A DNA stretch of 23,148 nucleotides from JACOTV01 sp964445135 (GTDB lineage: Bacteria; Patescibacteriota; Microgenomatia; UBA1406; GWC2-37-13), in the NCBI GenBank assembly GCA_964445135.1, contig CAYUJW010000012.1, positions 1-23,148 on the forward strand. Reading direction: 5' to 3'. Each line of letters starts with the position of its first letter. Position 1 is the stretch's first letter. Positions 1 to 7,690 of the stretch are shown here, in pieces. A model generated the notes under the pieces. That model ran no database searches. It saw only the letters and a program-made list of their open reading frames with translations, and was not told the origin of the DNA. The position numbers were made by a program, and so were the translations under genes.

Positions 1-1
1 C

Positions 2-565
2 GTACCGACTGTACCACCGGGAGGTGGAGGATTGTCTGCGATGAAATTGCAGTTGGCTGTACGCCTGCAAGGGATCTTGTCAAAGCCCGTTACCTCGGGT
101 GGTGAAGTGTTTGTTCTTCGACTGCGCGGGCCAACCGATTTGGACACCAAAATCACCCTTACTCCGGATGATCAGGGGGTTTATCGCGGATCAGTTGATA
201 TACAAGCTAAGCCTGGAAACACATACAGGATGTATATTAAAGGACCAAGGCATCTTCAGAAAAAGCTCTGTGTGAACGCTCCAACTGAGTCTGCAATTGG
301 GTCATATCGATGTGGGCAGGCAGCTGTGGCACTTGTTGCTGGGGGAAATGACTTTGACTTGACTCGCATTGTCCAGCTTGTTGGTGACTTGCCATCTCAA
401 GATGGTGTGGTTGACTCATATGACACATCATATATTCGACAATCAATCGGATCACGCGATCCAGTAAAGCTGCAAGTAGGGGACCTGAACCGTGATGGAA
501 TTATCGATACGCAAGACATGTCGCTTGTCATTCAATCGTTAAACATAAAATACGACGAAGAGTAA
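2..565 (+). CDS. C-terminal part of a secreted dockerin-like protein (5' end outside window)
   Basis: The frame is open from the first bases of the window, so this is the tail of a longer protein. A TTG at 32 and an ATG at 41 are probably internal, because the preceding residues (Pro-rich, then GGGG) look like a linker. About 110 residues of a beta-rich module follow, then a dockerin-like pair of EF-hand-like loops. The second loop, DLNRDGIIDTQD, is a perfect calcium loop. The first (LPSQDGVVDSYD) lacks the first Asp in register. The whole module is closely similar to the C-terminus of the protein at 1162-3102, with shared motifs such as the RLQGI and KGPRH blocks and two Cys at matching places, so the two are paralogous. 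Dockerins normally bind cohesins, and cohesin-like proteins lie next door. The role of the missing N-terminus is unknown. Confidence 0.85.
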   Translation, partial: VPTVPPGGGGLSAMKLQLAVRLQGILSKPVTSGGEVFVLRLRGPTDLDTKITLTPDDQGVYRGSVDIQAKPGNTYRMYIKGPRHLQKKLCVNAPTESAIGSYRCGQAAVALVAGGNDFDLTRIVQLVGDLPSQDGVVDSYDTSYIRQSIGSRDPVKLQVGDLNRDGIIDTQDMSLVIQSLNIKYDEE

Positions 566-611
566 TCAAGTAGACTTGCATTATATTCGGATTATCGCAA
601 TACTGTAACGT

Positions 612-1142
612 ATGGATACGGAAAAAACTACACAAGACACCAAAAGCACATGGACACAGTGGCGTGCGGCAGTTATTGTCATCGTAATACTGGTCGCTTC
701 ATATTTCGTATATGGAATGTTTATCAGCTCACCTGCCTCGCGAAATAGCATGACAAATGTAGAGAAGGAGCAAGTGATTTATTCGGTTACCATGAATTCA
801 GGCGGAAATGACGTAGTTGCATACGATGTGATACTCGCATACGATCCGGCCAAAACATCTGTCGGCATTGCAACTTCATCAATGAAAGATTTTAAAATTG
901 TTCAAAAAGAAGCAAAGCCCGGCGTCATGGCAATTACTGCCTTCAAATTGCCTTCGGCAACTGATAAGACAATTTTTGAGGACGCGGCAGTATTATCAAT
1001 CCCGGTAACCCAAGCAAAAGGCGCTGACAATAGCATATATGTTGTGCAAGAAATGGATAGCAATACTACCAAGCTAATCAATGCAGATAGTCAAAAAATA
1101 TACTTATCAGATGAGATGATTCGCATTGCCCCAAGCAAATAA
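612..1142 (+). CDS. Membrane-anchored protein with a cohesin-like beta domain
   Basis: A 176-residue protein. About 18 polar residues are followed by one hydrophobic helix (about residues 19-37) with no obvious cleavage site, so it is probably an N-terminally anchored protein facing outward. The rest resembles a single cohesin-like beta sandwich. The clue is VAYDVILAYDPAKTSV, which matches the typical cohesin pattern of a beta strand ending in YDP, followed by a later strand of the AVLSIPV kind. I infer the cohesin fold from these patterns only; no catalytic motif is visible. The gene starts 46 bases after the upstream dockerin gene and ends 19 bases before the next, so an operon is likely. 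TACTGT (601-606) lies 5 bases before the ATG and may be a -10 box. No Shine-Dalgarno sequence is seen. Confidence 0.75.
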   Translation: MDTEKTTQDTKSTWTQWRAAVIVIVILVASYFVYGMFISSPASRNSMTNVEKEQVIYSVTMNSGGNDVVAYDVILAYDPAKTSVGIATSSMKDFKIVQKEAKPGVMAITAFKLPSATDKTIFEDAAVLSIPVTQAKGADNSIYVVQEMDSNTTKLINADSQKIYLSDEMIRIAPSK

Positions 1143-1161
1143 AATACCACACCGTGTTTAC

Positions 1162-3102
1162 ATGTCACACCAAACGAAAGCGTCACCCCATCCTTATCTC
1201 ATACTCCTTTTTTACGGTGCAATAACCATTGCGACGGCCATGGGGCTGTGGTTTTTTGCAAACACTTCGCTTCATACATTTAAGGCTGTTGGGCTTCCAA
1301 ATGGAGTGGGAGTGGTAGTTGCTCCAAACAATCAAACCTATGTACCTGGTGAGTCAAATACGACCACGGTGACTATTAAGCCAAATGAAGCTGCATATCA
1401 AATTACGGCATTTAATATCGTTCTGAAAAAAACGGGAAACACGAAGTTTCTACAAGTCTCAACGCCAGTTGGCTTTACCGATGCACAAAAACTGTTTCAC
1501 ACGGTGACGGCCGACACTGTTCGACTGACCTACACGGTATATCAGTCTGATCCAGTCAGTGAGGTCAAGTTTGATGTGTCATTTGAAGGGACAGGGGAGG
1601 GGGCTGGCGGATTTACGGTGAGCTCAACAGATATTGAAGTGGTTGGAACGATCGATGGCCATTTGTTTACTCCCGATGAGCTGCAAGCGGGGACATTTAC
1701 TTTTGAAACGGGCGGAGCGGGAGGCTCGCAATCAAAAGTTACGTTTCCTGACGCGGGCGGCGCGCATACTGCCAACACAAATATTCAAACCTCGGTAGTT
1801 ATTGACACAACTCTTGATGGAACAGGAGACGGGATTAAGTCGTTTGATATTCAATTTGAATCAACAGGAAGCCTCAAATTCGTATCAATTGGAAATCCGG
1901 CCGCAGGATACACAAAAGTATCGCCCCAGACTGCGGTAACTGATACTACAATGCGAGTGGCCCACGTTGCCGCAGCGACACTTTCACCTCTTTCTCAAAA
2001 ATATACGATTCCATTTGTCATAAGTGGTGCGGTCGGAACGGGCACCATACGGGTTGTGAGCGCGACAGTGACCGGTGCCACTTCGGCAATCACGGTTGAT
2101 ACCACGGCCACTTCGGCGCACACTTTTTCCACAACTCCCGTAACGCCAGTCCCCACCGATCCACCGGGTCCAACATCAACGCCCGCGCCAACTGCAACGC
2201 TTGCCCCAACCACAACGCCCGCGCCAACTGTTAATCCTGCGTGTGGCTCAGCATGTACAACTCAGTCACAATGTCCAAGCAATCATTCTTGTTTAAATAG
2301 TAAATGTGTTTTGACAGCATGCGCCACAGGTGCCGAGTGTACGACAAACAAGTGTCAGGTGATTGCGCCAAGCGCAACCCCGATTCCTACCGCGACACGC
2401 ACGCCGACGCCCACTCCCACAAAGACACCAACCCCGACGCCAACGCGTACACCTACTCCAACACCAACGAGAACTCCTACTCCTACACCCACTCGTACGC
2501 CAACACCAACGCCAACCAGAACCCCGACTCCAACTAAGTCGCCTACCGCTACTCCTACGCCACAACAACCTGTACCAATGACGTTGCGATTTATCGCTCG
2601 TTTACAGGGTATTCCTGCAAAGCCTGTAATCAGCGAGTATGAAAAAACAAAAGTGACACTTGTTGGATCAACCAACGTAACTAGCACGGTTTCGCTCTTT
2701 CCGGATGAAAAAGGCTTATACACCGGAGCAATTGATGTTCAAGCAATTCCGGCCGCCACCTATACAATATTGATCAAGGGTCCAAGACACATCCAAAAGA
2801 AGATATGTGACGCGGTCCCCAATGAGCCGCTTGCTGGACAATACACATGTACTGTGGGTAAGATCACGCTGAAAGCGGGAACAAACACCTTTGACCTCAA
2901 CAAAATCACCCTGCTTGCCGGAGATCTGGCAACACAAGATGGGGTGATTGATTCTGTTGATTTGGCATCAATTCGTCAGAGGATAGGTTCGCAGAAAGAA
3001 GAAGATTTGGCCATTGCTGATCTCAATCGAGATGGTATCGTGGATACTCAAGACTTCTCGCTTGTCTTGTACTCACTCGGCTTTAAGTTTGATGAGAAGT
3101 AG
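1162..3102 (+). CDS. Large anchored surface protein: two beta domains, 8-Cys module, Pro/Thr linker, dockerin-like C-terminus
   Basis: A 646-residue modular surface protein. A membrane anchor (about residues 12-31) is followed by two beta-sandwich regions (about 40-180 and 195-335), both with cohesin-like features such as ITAFNIVL and IKSFDIQF strands. Next come a short Pro/Thr linker, a module of eight cysteines (361-398, pattern C-x3-C-x5-C-x5-C-x4-C-x4-C-x5-C-x4-C), a long TPTPTPTR-type linker (about 402-472), and from about 473 the same beta plus dockerin-like module as in 2-565. The second calcium loop (DLNRDGIVDTQD) is perfect; the first is irregular. I chose ATG 1162. A longer TTG start at 1126 would lie inside the previous gene and put extra residues before a normal anchor. 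A protein with cohesin-like and dockerin-like parts could act as an adaptor scaffold; that is inference. Confidence 0.85.
   Translation: MSHQTKASPHPYLILLFYGAITIATAMGLWFFANTSLHTFKAVGLPNGVGVVVAPNNQTYVPGESNTTTVTIKPNEAAYQITAFNIVLKKTGNTKFLQVSTPVGFTDAQKLFHTVTADTVRLTYTVYQSDPVSEVKFDVSFEGTGEGAGGFTVSSTDIEVVGTIDGHLFTPDELQAGTFTFETGGAGGSQSKVTFPDAGGAHTANTNIQTSVVIDTTLDGTGDGIKSFDIQFESTGSLKFVSIGNPAAGYTKVSPQTAVTDTTMRVAHVAAATLSPLSQKYTIPFVISGAVGTGTIRVVSATVTGATSAITVDTTATSAHTFSTTPVTPVPTDPPGPTSTPAPTATLAPTTTPAPTVNPACGSACTTQSQCPSNHSCLNSKCVLTACATGAECTTNKCQVIAPSATPIPTATRTPTPTPTKTPTPTPTRTPTPTPTRTPTPTPTRTPTPTPTRTPTPTKSPTATPTPQQPVPMTLRFIARLQGIPAKPVISEYEKTKVTLVGSTNVTSTVSLFPDEKGLYTGAIDVQAIPAATYTILIKGPRHIQKKICDAVPNEPLAGQYTCTVGKITLKAGTNTFDLNKITLLAGDLATQDGVIDSVDLASIRQRIGSQKEEDLAIADLNRDGIVDTQDFSLVLYSLGFKFDEK
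2392..2565 (+). repeat. Tandem Pro/Thr-linker coding repeat
   Basis: DNA coding for repeated TPTPTPTR/TRTPTP units, about 24 bases per unit with third-position variation. It codes for an extended, probably glycosylatable linker between the 8-Cys module and the dockerin-like end. The opposite strand shows an open Val/Gly-rich frame only because of this repeat. Confidence 0.85.
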
Positions 3103-3130
3103 GTTGTAGAGCCTCCAAACTTTTGACTTT

Positions 3131-3158
3131 TTGTGCTGCATATACTATCGTTTATACT
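3131..3158 (+). promoter_or_regulatory. Candidate promoter with two TATACT boxes before the cohesin-like gene
   Basis: TATACT occurs at 3141-3146 and again at 3153-3158, directly before ATG 3159. TTGTGC (3131-3136) is 16 bases from the second copy. The first copy would put the RNA start a few bases before the ATG, giving a nearly leaderless mRNA. The second copy would start the RNA inside the gene, so the first is the better -10 candidate, although it lacks a well spaced -35. Confidence 0.45.
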
Positions 3159-3842
3159 ATGAGACTGGGGTCGATATTACTTCTTATTTGTGCGTTATTT
3201 ATCGTGCCGCTTTGTGCTGGAGTATCTGCTGCATCATTAAAATTTGATCCAGATACCGTGAGCGTGACTGCAGGTCAGGAGTTTACGATTGATGTGGTTG
3301 TTGATCCGGGCTCCGAGCAGATCACCTCGACCGACATGTATGTGATGTTTGATAAGACGTATTTGAACGCGGTGTCCGTGGCAGATGGCGACTATTTCCC
3401 CACAGTACTAAATGATGTGACAGCTGGGCGTGTATATATTGCAGCTCTTGTCAACGACCCAAGCGACTATAAGACGGGGGTGGGGACAGTTGCCACAATC
3501 ACCATGAAGGCATTGGTCAACGGCACAATCACCATGACATATCGCTGCGGCGCAACATTTGCAGACACATCAAAAATCATCAAAAATGATGCAAACTCAA
3601 CAAATATTGTTACCTGTTCGACAAACGATGAAGCAACGGTCACAATCGGTGATGGAGTCTCAAAAATAACTCCGACCATTTCAACGCTTCCAAAAACAGG
3701 CACAACAAGCACAGGTTCGGCCACTTCGAGCGCACGACCAAATGAATTGCCTCAAAGTGGAGTGATTGATAATGTGTTGCGTGTTGTGGTGCCGGGCATG
3801 GCATTTGTTGCATTTGGATTCATGATGCAGTTGTTATTATAA
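3159..3842 (+). CDS. Cohesin-like domain protein with LPQSG plus C-terminal membrane helix
   Basis: A 227-residue protein from ATG 3159; a TTG at 3123 would only add residues before a clean signal peptide. The signal peptide is about residues 1-24 (hydrophobic core, then a small-residue site near GVSAAS). A cohesin-like domain follows (about 25-165), recognised from SVTAGQEFTIDVVVD, then a strand ending in MFDKTYLNAVSV, an FPTVL segment and a GVGTVATITMKA strand, all in cohesin order. Two Cys (near TYRCG and VTCST) could form a disulfide. After a Ser/Thr linker with an LPKTG, the end is LPQSG followed by about 20 hydrophobic residues. This resembles a sorting signal, but no basic residues follow the helix. 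It may be the surface anchor that binds dockerin proteins from this locus; binding is inference. Confidence 0.85.
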   Translation: MRLGSILLLICALFIVPLCAGVSAASLKFDPDTVSVTAGQEFTIDVVVDPGSEQITSTDMYVMFDKTYLNAVSVADGDYFPTVLNDVTAGRVYIAALVNDPSDYKTGVGTVATITMKALVNGTITMTYRCGATFADTSKIIKNDANSTNIVTCSTNDEATVTIGDGVSKITPTISTLPKTGTTSTGSATSSARPNELPQSGVIDNVLRVVVPGMAFVAFGFMMQLLL

Positions 3843-3868
3843 AGTTTGATTCGGTAACTCATGTTCTT

Positions 3869-4501
3869 ATGAATATACGTAAAATATTAGGGATGGCAGT
3901 TGGCGGCATTGTGTCCGTTGTTCTTGCTTATTTGGTTTTTGGAATGATTCAAGGCCGATTTATCCGCGCAAATGACGAGCAACCACAAGATGTGCAGATT
4001 ACGAATGTGACTGGAACGACGGCGACTATTACTTGGAAAACACCGATTGAAGCCGATGGGGGAGTCATTCAGTATGGCGTTTCGCCTGCGGCACTTGGTT
4101 CATTTGCACCAATTGAAGGGGAAAAGTCGACCTCACACGTGGTTGATCTGAGCCTTCTTACTCCGGCCACTACCTATTATTTCCAGATTGTATACGGTGA
4201 GAATAAAATCTTTGATAATGGCGGAGCGCCATGGACGTTTGTTACCAAGGGAGATGGAGAGGCAGATGCAGTGGAGACGGGGATCAACCTTCAATCTATT
4301 GTGACTCCTACGCCAATTGCGGTGATCACCGCGTCACCTGCGGGGTCAGATGCTGTTGCCCCATCAACGAGCCCCTCAACGACGACGACCACTACCACGA
4401 CGACATCTGCAACGTGCGACTATACCGACTGTGATCAAATTAAGTCTAAGCTGGGAAAAGGTTGTAGTACTCAAGAGTACATGCGATGCATAAAGAAATA
4501 A
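3869..4501 (+). CDS. Anchored fibronectin-III-like protein with Thr linker and 4-Cys tail
   Basis: A 210-residue protein. An N-terminal membrane helix (about residues 8-26) anchors it. Residues about 38-127 read as one fibronectin type III-like or purple-acid-phosphatase-N-like domain: the ITNVTGTTATITWKT start, the TPATTYYFQIVYG strand and the WTFVTKG end are typical. A Thr/Ser/Pro linker with nine Thr in a row follows, then a short tail with four Cys (CDYTDCD, GCSTQ, MRCIKK), which could be disulfide-bonded. No catalytic residues are seen, so a binding or adhesion role is likely. The gene begins 26 bases after the cohesin-like gene and ends the surface-protein run; rpmB lies in the opposite direction after a 137-base spacer in which I see only short palindromes. 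Confidence 0.8.
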   Translation: MNIRKILGMAVGGIVSVVLAYLVFGMIQGRFIRANDEQPQDVQITNVTGTTATITWKTPIEADGGVIQYGVSPAALGSFAPIEGEKSTSHVVDLSLLTPATTYYFQIVYGENKIFDNGGAPWTFVTKGDGEADAVETGINLQSIVTPTPIAVITASPAGSDAVAPSTSPSTTTTTTTTTSATCDYTDCDQIKSKLGKGCSTQEYMRCIKK

Positions 4502-4638
4502 TCTACCTGGGTTTCATCGCGTATTAAAAAATTGGAGTGCGTTCTTCTGTCACAAAAAGGTGCTGGTTATGTGTTTCTCTCAAACCATGAAGATCTTCAA
4601 GGGTAGTGTTGTCCGATGAGATATGCCAAGAGCAGTGC

Positions 4639-4947
4639 TTAGGCATGACTTGTGGCAGGCGCCGCGGCTTTCATTTCTGCAGCTTCTGCACGATACACGA
4701 GGTGGGGGATGATAAGAAACGGTCGAACACCGTCGGTAATATCTTTTTTGACTCGCTTTACGCATTTGGTACAGAGTTTGACACGAAGGAGCTGATCCTC
4801 TTCGAGGATGTCGTATTTCTGTAAGTTGGGACGAAATATGCGTTGTGTTTTTTGAGCTCGTTTTTTCCAGCGACCGCCGGCAACACCTCTATGATGAGTG
4901 TGAGAACGACCAAATAGGACACCTTTTCCGCAGTGATAGCATTCCAT
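4639..4947 (-). CDS. rpmB: 50S ribosomal protein bL28
   Basis: A 102-residue protein of the large ribosomal subunit. The N-terminus MECYHCGKG, the GRSHTHHRGV-like block and the KKRAQKTQRIFRPNLQ block are characteristic of bL28. Two CxxC pairs (near residues 3-6 and in KLCTKCVKR) suggest the zinc-binding form. The family is usually about 60-80 residues; here the extra length is an Ala-rich C-terminal tail after the conserved core. The gene stands alone, converging with the surface-protein run and diverging from the M50 protease gene. TATCAT or TATGAT (4956-4966) lies 8-13 bases before the ATG. Confidence 0.95.
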   Translation of the reverse strand: MECYHCGKGVLFGRSHTHHRGVAGGRWKKRAQKTQRIFRPNLQKYDILEEDQLLRVKLCTKCVKRVKKDITDGVRPFLIIPHLVYRAEAAEMKAAAPATSHA

Positions 4948-4955
4948 AAGTACTT

Positions 4956-4966
4956 ATGATATCATA
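4956..4966 (-). promoter_or_regulatory. -10 region of rpmB
   Basis: Read on the minus strand, this stretch contains overlapping TATGAT and TATCAT boxes. They end 13 and 8 bases before the rpmB ATG, leaving room for only a very short leader. No strong -35 was recognised. Confidence 0.4.
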
Positions 4967-5000
4967 CTTGTACACCATCTTCAACGCATATTTACTATAT

Positions 5001-5006
5001 GAGGTG
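5001..5006 (+). promoter_or_regulatory. Possible Shine-Dalgarno deciding the M50 protease start
   Basis: GAGGTG lies 5 bases before TTG 5012. It is the only good anti-Shine-Dalgarno match I see just before a gene in this window, and it favours the TTG over the in-frame ATG at 5033. A TACTAT -10 candidate lies at 4993-4998, so the site would be near the very 5' end of the RNA, which weakens the case. Confidence 0.4.
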
Positions 5007-5011
5007 TAGCA

Positions 5012-5635
5012 TTGTTGCTGATTTTCAATAATATGATAGATTTACTATTGCAAAGCCCAATTGCGTTCGTTTTTGTGGCAGTCTCGCTCGTTATTGCGAT
5101 CTCCGTGCATGAGGCGGCGCACGCCTATGCCGCTGATCATCTGGGCGACCCAACTCCATCACTTCAAGGAAGGCTCACGCTCAATCCTGCCTCACATCTG
5201 GATCCAATCGGAACCTTGATGTTGCTATTTTTTGGATTTGGATGGGGAAAGCCAGTTCAGTTTGATCCATATAATCTTAAAAATCCAACACGGGACGCGG
5301 CAATTATCTCGATTGTTGGCCCACTCTCAAACATTATCATGGCGCTTTTGGCAACAGTTCTGTTTCGCACCGTACTTCCCTCACAGATGCTGGTTCCATT
5401 TATTCAAATAAATGTGCTTCTTGCGGTCCTCAATATGATACCTGTACATCCGTTTGACGGATTTAAGGTGGTTGGGGGACTCTTGCCAGGCGGACATGCT
5501 GAGGAATGGTATTCCCTCCAGCGTTATTGGTGGATGTTTTTGCTGCTTCTGATCGTTCCGGTCGGGGGAAGCTCGATGCTCTCGCAGATTTTGAATTTTT
5601 TTGTCACCCCAATCATGCAGGTCTTGGTGGGGTAG
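5012..5635 (+). CDS. M50-family site-2 intramembrane zinc protease
   Basis: A 207-residue multi-membrane protein (200 residues if ATG 5033 is used). Counting from 5012, H33-E34-x-x-H37 in the first core helix (VHEAAHAYAADHLGDPTP) forms the HExxH zinc site. The partner motif is IPVHPFDG, the NPxDG-like third-ligand loop, followed by KVVGGLLP. The FGWGKPVQFDPYNLKNP region and the IVGPLSNI helix are also typical of small bacterial site-2 proteases of the SpoIVFB/YwhC type without a PDZ domain. Such enzymes cut membrane-spanning substrates; the target is unknown. The stop is only 7 bases from the end of the convergent def gene, with no terminator between them. Confidence 0.9.
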   Translation: MLLIFNNMIDLLLQSPIAFVFVAVSLVIAISVHEAAHAYAADHLGDPTPSLQGRLTLNPASHLDPIGTLMLLFFGFGWGKPVQFDPYNLKNPTRDAAIISIVGPLSNIIMALLATVLFRTVLPSQMLVPFIQINVLLAVLNMIPVHPFDGFKVVGGLLPGGHAEEWYSLQRYWWMFLLLLIVPVGGSSMLSQILNFFVTPIMQVLVG

Positions 5636-5642
5636 GGTGAAG

Positions 5643-6179
5643 TTAGATGCGAATTTTGTGCAACTCGCCTGATCGCTCTTCATAAAGCTGTGCACTTTGC
5701 TCAAGGCAACGAGTCGTAAATAGAATGCCATTTAAGTGGTCCACTTCATGTTGTATGATCACGGCGTCAAACCCCGTATATTCCTCTTCATGCACCACTC
5801 CATCAAGCGATTGAAAGCGAAGTTTTATGGCTTGTGTGCGAACTAAGGGCGCCCAAATATGTGGGATAGACAGACATCCTTCCATACGATCAAGTGCGCG
5901 CTTTTGTTGGCCGGGCGTCGGAATGATTTTCTTCGGTTTACTGAGGAGTTGGGGATTAATAAATACGCGAGTTGGCGCGTTTTTATTGTTTTTAATAATA
6001 AATAGCGAGAGGGATTTGCCAACCTGAGTAGCAGCAAGTCCAACGCCCTCAGGATCCTTTTGTGCAAGTAATGCATCTTCCATATCGGCAACAAGCCTCT
6101 TGATAAACTTGTCAATGACGGTCACTGGCCGCGTTGGGGTAGTTAGGACAGGATCGGGAATGGTGACAATCGAGAGCAT
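5643..6179 (-). CDS. def: Peptide deformylase
   Basis: A 178-residue cytoplasmic metalloenzyme that removes the N-terminal formyl group from new proteins. All three family motifs are present: GVGLAATQVG (motif 1), EGCLSIP with metal-binding Cys102 (motif 2), and QHEVDHLNG with His144, catalytic Glu145 and His148 (motif 3). Length is normal. It starts 21 bases after the dsbB stop on the same strand, so it is probably co-transcribed as the second gene of a dsbB-def pair. There is no separate promoter or Shine-Dalgarno signal in the gap. Confidence 0.96.
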   Translation of the reverse strand: MLSIVTIPDPVLTTPTRPVTVIDKFIKRLVADMEDALLAQKDPEGVGLAATQVGKSLSLFIIKNNKNAPTRVFINPQLLSKPKKIIPTPGQQKRALDRMEGCLSIPHIWAPLVRTQAIKLRFQSLDGVVHEEEYTGFDAVIIQHEVDHLNGILFTTRCLEQSAQLYEERSGELHKIRI

Positions 6180-6200
6180 TTATGATGTGTTGAGAATGTG

Positions 6201-6827
6201 TTACGCGCGAGCACGAGGCTTCGTATTTTTCATTATTTTTTTTCGAGATGCTGCGGGCTTTGCAACAGGTTGATTTGCTGGCTTTTGATTGTAAACGGTA
6301 AGGAGTAAGATATTGAAAGCAAATACTGCAGCTGCCATAAGGGGAAATGTCATAAATCCAAAATACATATCATATCCACGATCACAAGGAACGCCGCCAA
6401 CTGAGTTGCTGCATGGCGCAATCGCAACCACGGTGCGTGGCAATACATGAAGGCTATAGTGATAGAGCGCGACAATGCTTCCAGCCGCGTTCAGAACGAC
6501 AAGATAAGGCTTGAGAAGGCTCAATTCTCGACGTGCAAGTGCAAGGTAAGTGAGCGGCACCTGCACATACATAAATATTCGCTGATACCAGCACAATACG
6601 CAGGGCGGGAAGCGAAGAACTTCAGAAAGTGCAAGGCTTGCCAAAGTGGCCACCAGCGTCGATACAAATACTGCAGAATCAGCAAATCCAACAGTACGTG
6701 ATTGAACGCGCCACATGATTCGCGTACCAAATGCTCGATCAATCAGAAGAACAACAAGTGTTAGTGAAACCGCGACAAACGCAAGAAATCCAAGAAATGA
6801 TATAGTGGGGACAAGAAGCGGACTCAT
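6201..6827 (-). CDS. dsbB: DsbB-like disulfide-bond oxidoreductase
   Basis: A 208-residue membrane protein that passes electrons from an extracytoplasmic thiol oxidase to quinones, so keeping disulfide formation going. Four hydrophobic helices are visible. The first redox pair is C76-C79 (FPPCVLCWYQR) and the second is C139 and C148 (APCSNS to PCDRG) in the next outer loop, the arrangement typical of DsbB. The C-terminus is a basic Lys/Arg tail. An ATG at 6848 is in frame, but a TATAAT box lies between it and ATG 6827, so I chose 6827. No DsbA is found in this window, yet the neighbouring surface proteins are rich in Cys, which gives the enzyme plausible clients. Confidence 0.93.
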   Translation of the reverse strand: MSPLLVPTISFLGFLAFVAVSLTLVVLLIDRAFGTRIMWRVQSRTVGFADSAVFVSTLVATLASLALSEVLRFPPCVLCWYQRIFMYVQVPLTYLALARRELSLLKPYLVVLNAAGSIVALYHYSLHVLPRTVVAIAPCSNSVGGVPCDRGYDMYFGFMTFPLMAAAVFAFNILLLTVYNQKPANQPVAKPAASRKKIMKNTKPRARA

Positions 6828-6836
6828 ATTACCGCC

Positions 6837-6842
6837 ATTATA
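6837..6842 (-). promoter_or_regulatory. -10 box of the dsbB-def operon
   Basis: A perfect TATAAT on the minus strand ends 9 bases before ATG 6827. The same 9-base distance occurs at ychF. It overlaps the codons that a start at 6848 would require, so that longer start is unlikely. The -35 is weak. Confidence 0.6.
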
Positions 6843-6907
6843 CTTCATAATATGAGTAAAATAAATACAGATTATGCAGTTGGTACAGCCAAAGTTGGCA
6901 CATTTTT

Positions 6908-7690
6908 ATGAAAACAATATCGGTATGTTTGGCAACATTTAATGAGCAAGATAATCTTCATCATGCGCTGGCAAGCGTCGTCGAGTGGGTAGATGAAATT
7001 GTGGTTGTTGATGGAGGGTCGACCGACGACACGGTCAAGAAGCTCAAAGAATATGGAAATAAAGTGCGCATCATTCACACTGATAATCCGCCAATGTTTC
7101 ATATCAATAAACAAAAAGCGATCAATGAGGCAAAATGTGATTGGATTTTGCAACTTGATGCAGATGAGGCAGTGTCTGAGCAATTGCGCCGCGAAATACA
7201 GAAAATAGTACATGAGGATTCAGAGCAGAGCACAAATGATGCGTATTGGATTGCGCGAAAAAATTGGTTTGTCGGACGATTCCTGAGCAAAGGCGGGCAG
7301 TACCCAGATTACACGATTCGTCTCTATAGGCGAGGCGTGGCACATTTGCCATGTAAGTCGGTGCATGAAAATGTGACGGTGAATGGAAGTGTTGGATATT
7401 TAAAGCATGATTTGCTGCACTATGCAGATCCTACGTTTTCACGCTATCTCACCAGATGGAATAGATACACAAGTCTTGATGCGCATGATGCGCATACGTC
7501 GGGGCACAAAATTGGCATGATTTCGTCATTTGTGGTGAAGCCGCTGGTCACGTTTGTCAGTCTTTATATTCGTCACCGAGGATATGTGGACGGGTTTTCA
7601 GGATTCGTTTTTGCGTTGTTTTCGGCGCTTCGCCACATGGTCATTTACATCAAATACACTGAGCTCAAACGGGCAAATAAATCGGTATGA
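6908..7690 (+). CDS. Family 2 glycosyltransferase, WaaE/KdtX-like
   Basis: A 260-residue GT-A enzyme that transfers a sugar from a nucleotide donor at the inner face of the membrane. The N-terminus (ISVCLATFNEQDNL), the DEIVVVDGGSTDDT block, HINKQKAINEAKCDWILQLD and the metal-binding DADE (LQLDADEAV) are typical of GT2. The later GGQYPDYTIRLYRRG and VHENV blocks and the C-terminal amphipathic or membrane-associated segment (YVDGFSGFVFALFSALRH) resemble the WaaE/KdtX branch, which adds glucose to lipid-linked cores. Exact donor and acceptor are unknown. Its stop overlaps the start of the M4 protease gene (ATGA at 7687-7690), so the two are probably co-transcribed and translationally coupled. 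Confidence 0.92.
   Translation: MKTISVCLATFNEQDNLHHALASVVEWVDEIVVVDGGSTDDTVKKLKEYGNKVRIIHTDNPPMFHINKQKAINEAKCDWILQLDADEAVSEQLRREIQKIVHEDSEQSTNDAYWIARKNWFVGRFLSKGGQYPDYTIRLYRRGVAHLPCKSVHENVTVNGSVGYLKHDLLHYADPTFSRYLTRWNRYTSLDAHDAHTSGHKIGMISSFVVKPLVTFVSLYIRHRGYVDGFSGFVFALFSALRHMVIYIKYTELKRANKSV

Noticed and set aside
1126..1161. Upstream TTG start for the large surface protein
   Set aside because: It lies inside the preceding gene and ATG 1162 gives a normal membrane anchor.
2392..2565. Tandem repeat considered as a CRISPR array
   Set aside because: There are no unique spacers, the period is about 24 bases, and it translates in frame as a linker.
2355..2723. Open Val/Gly-rich frame of 122 codons on the minus strand
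   Set aside because: It is the mirror of the Pro/Thr linker repeat and has no start signal of its own.
4588..4645. Palindrome TGAAGATCTTCA and a TGCC/GGCA hairpin considered as terminators between the FN3-like gene and rpmB
   Set aside because: Neither is followed by a T-run on the relevant strand.
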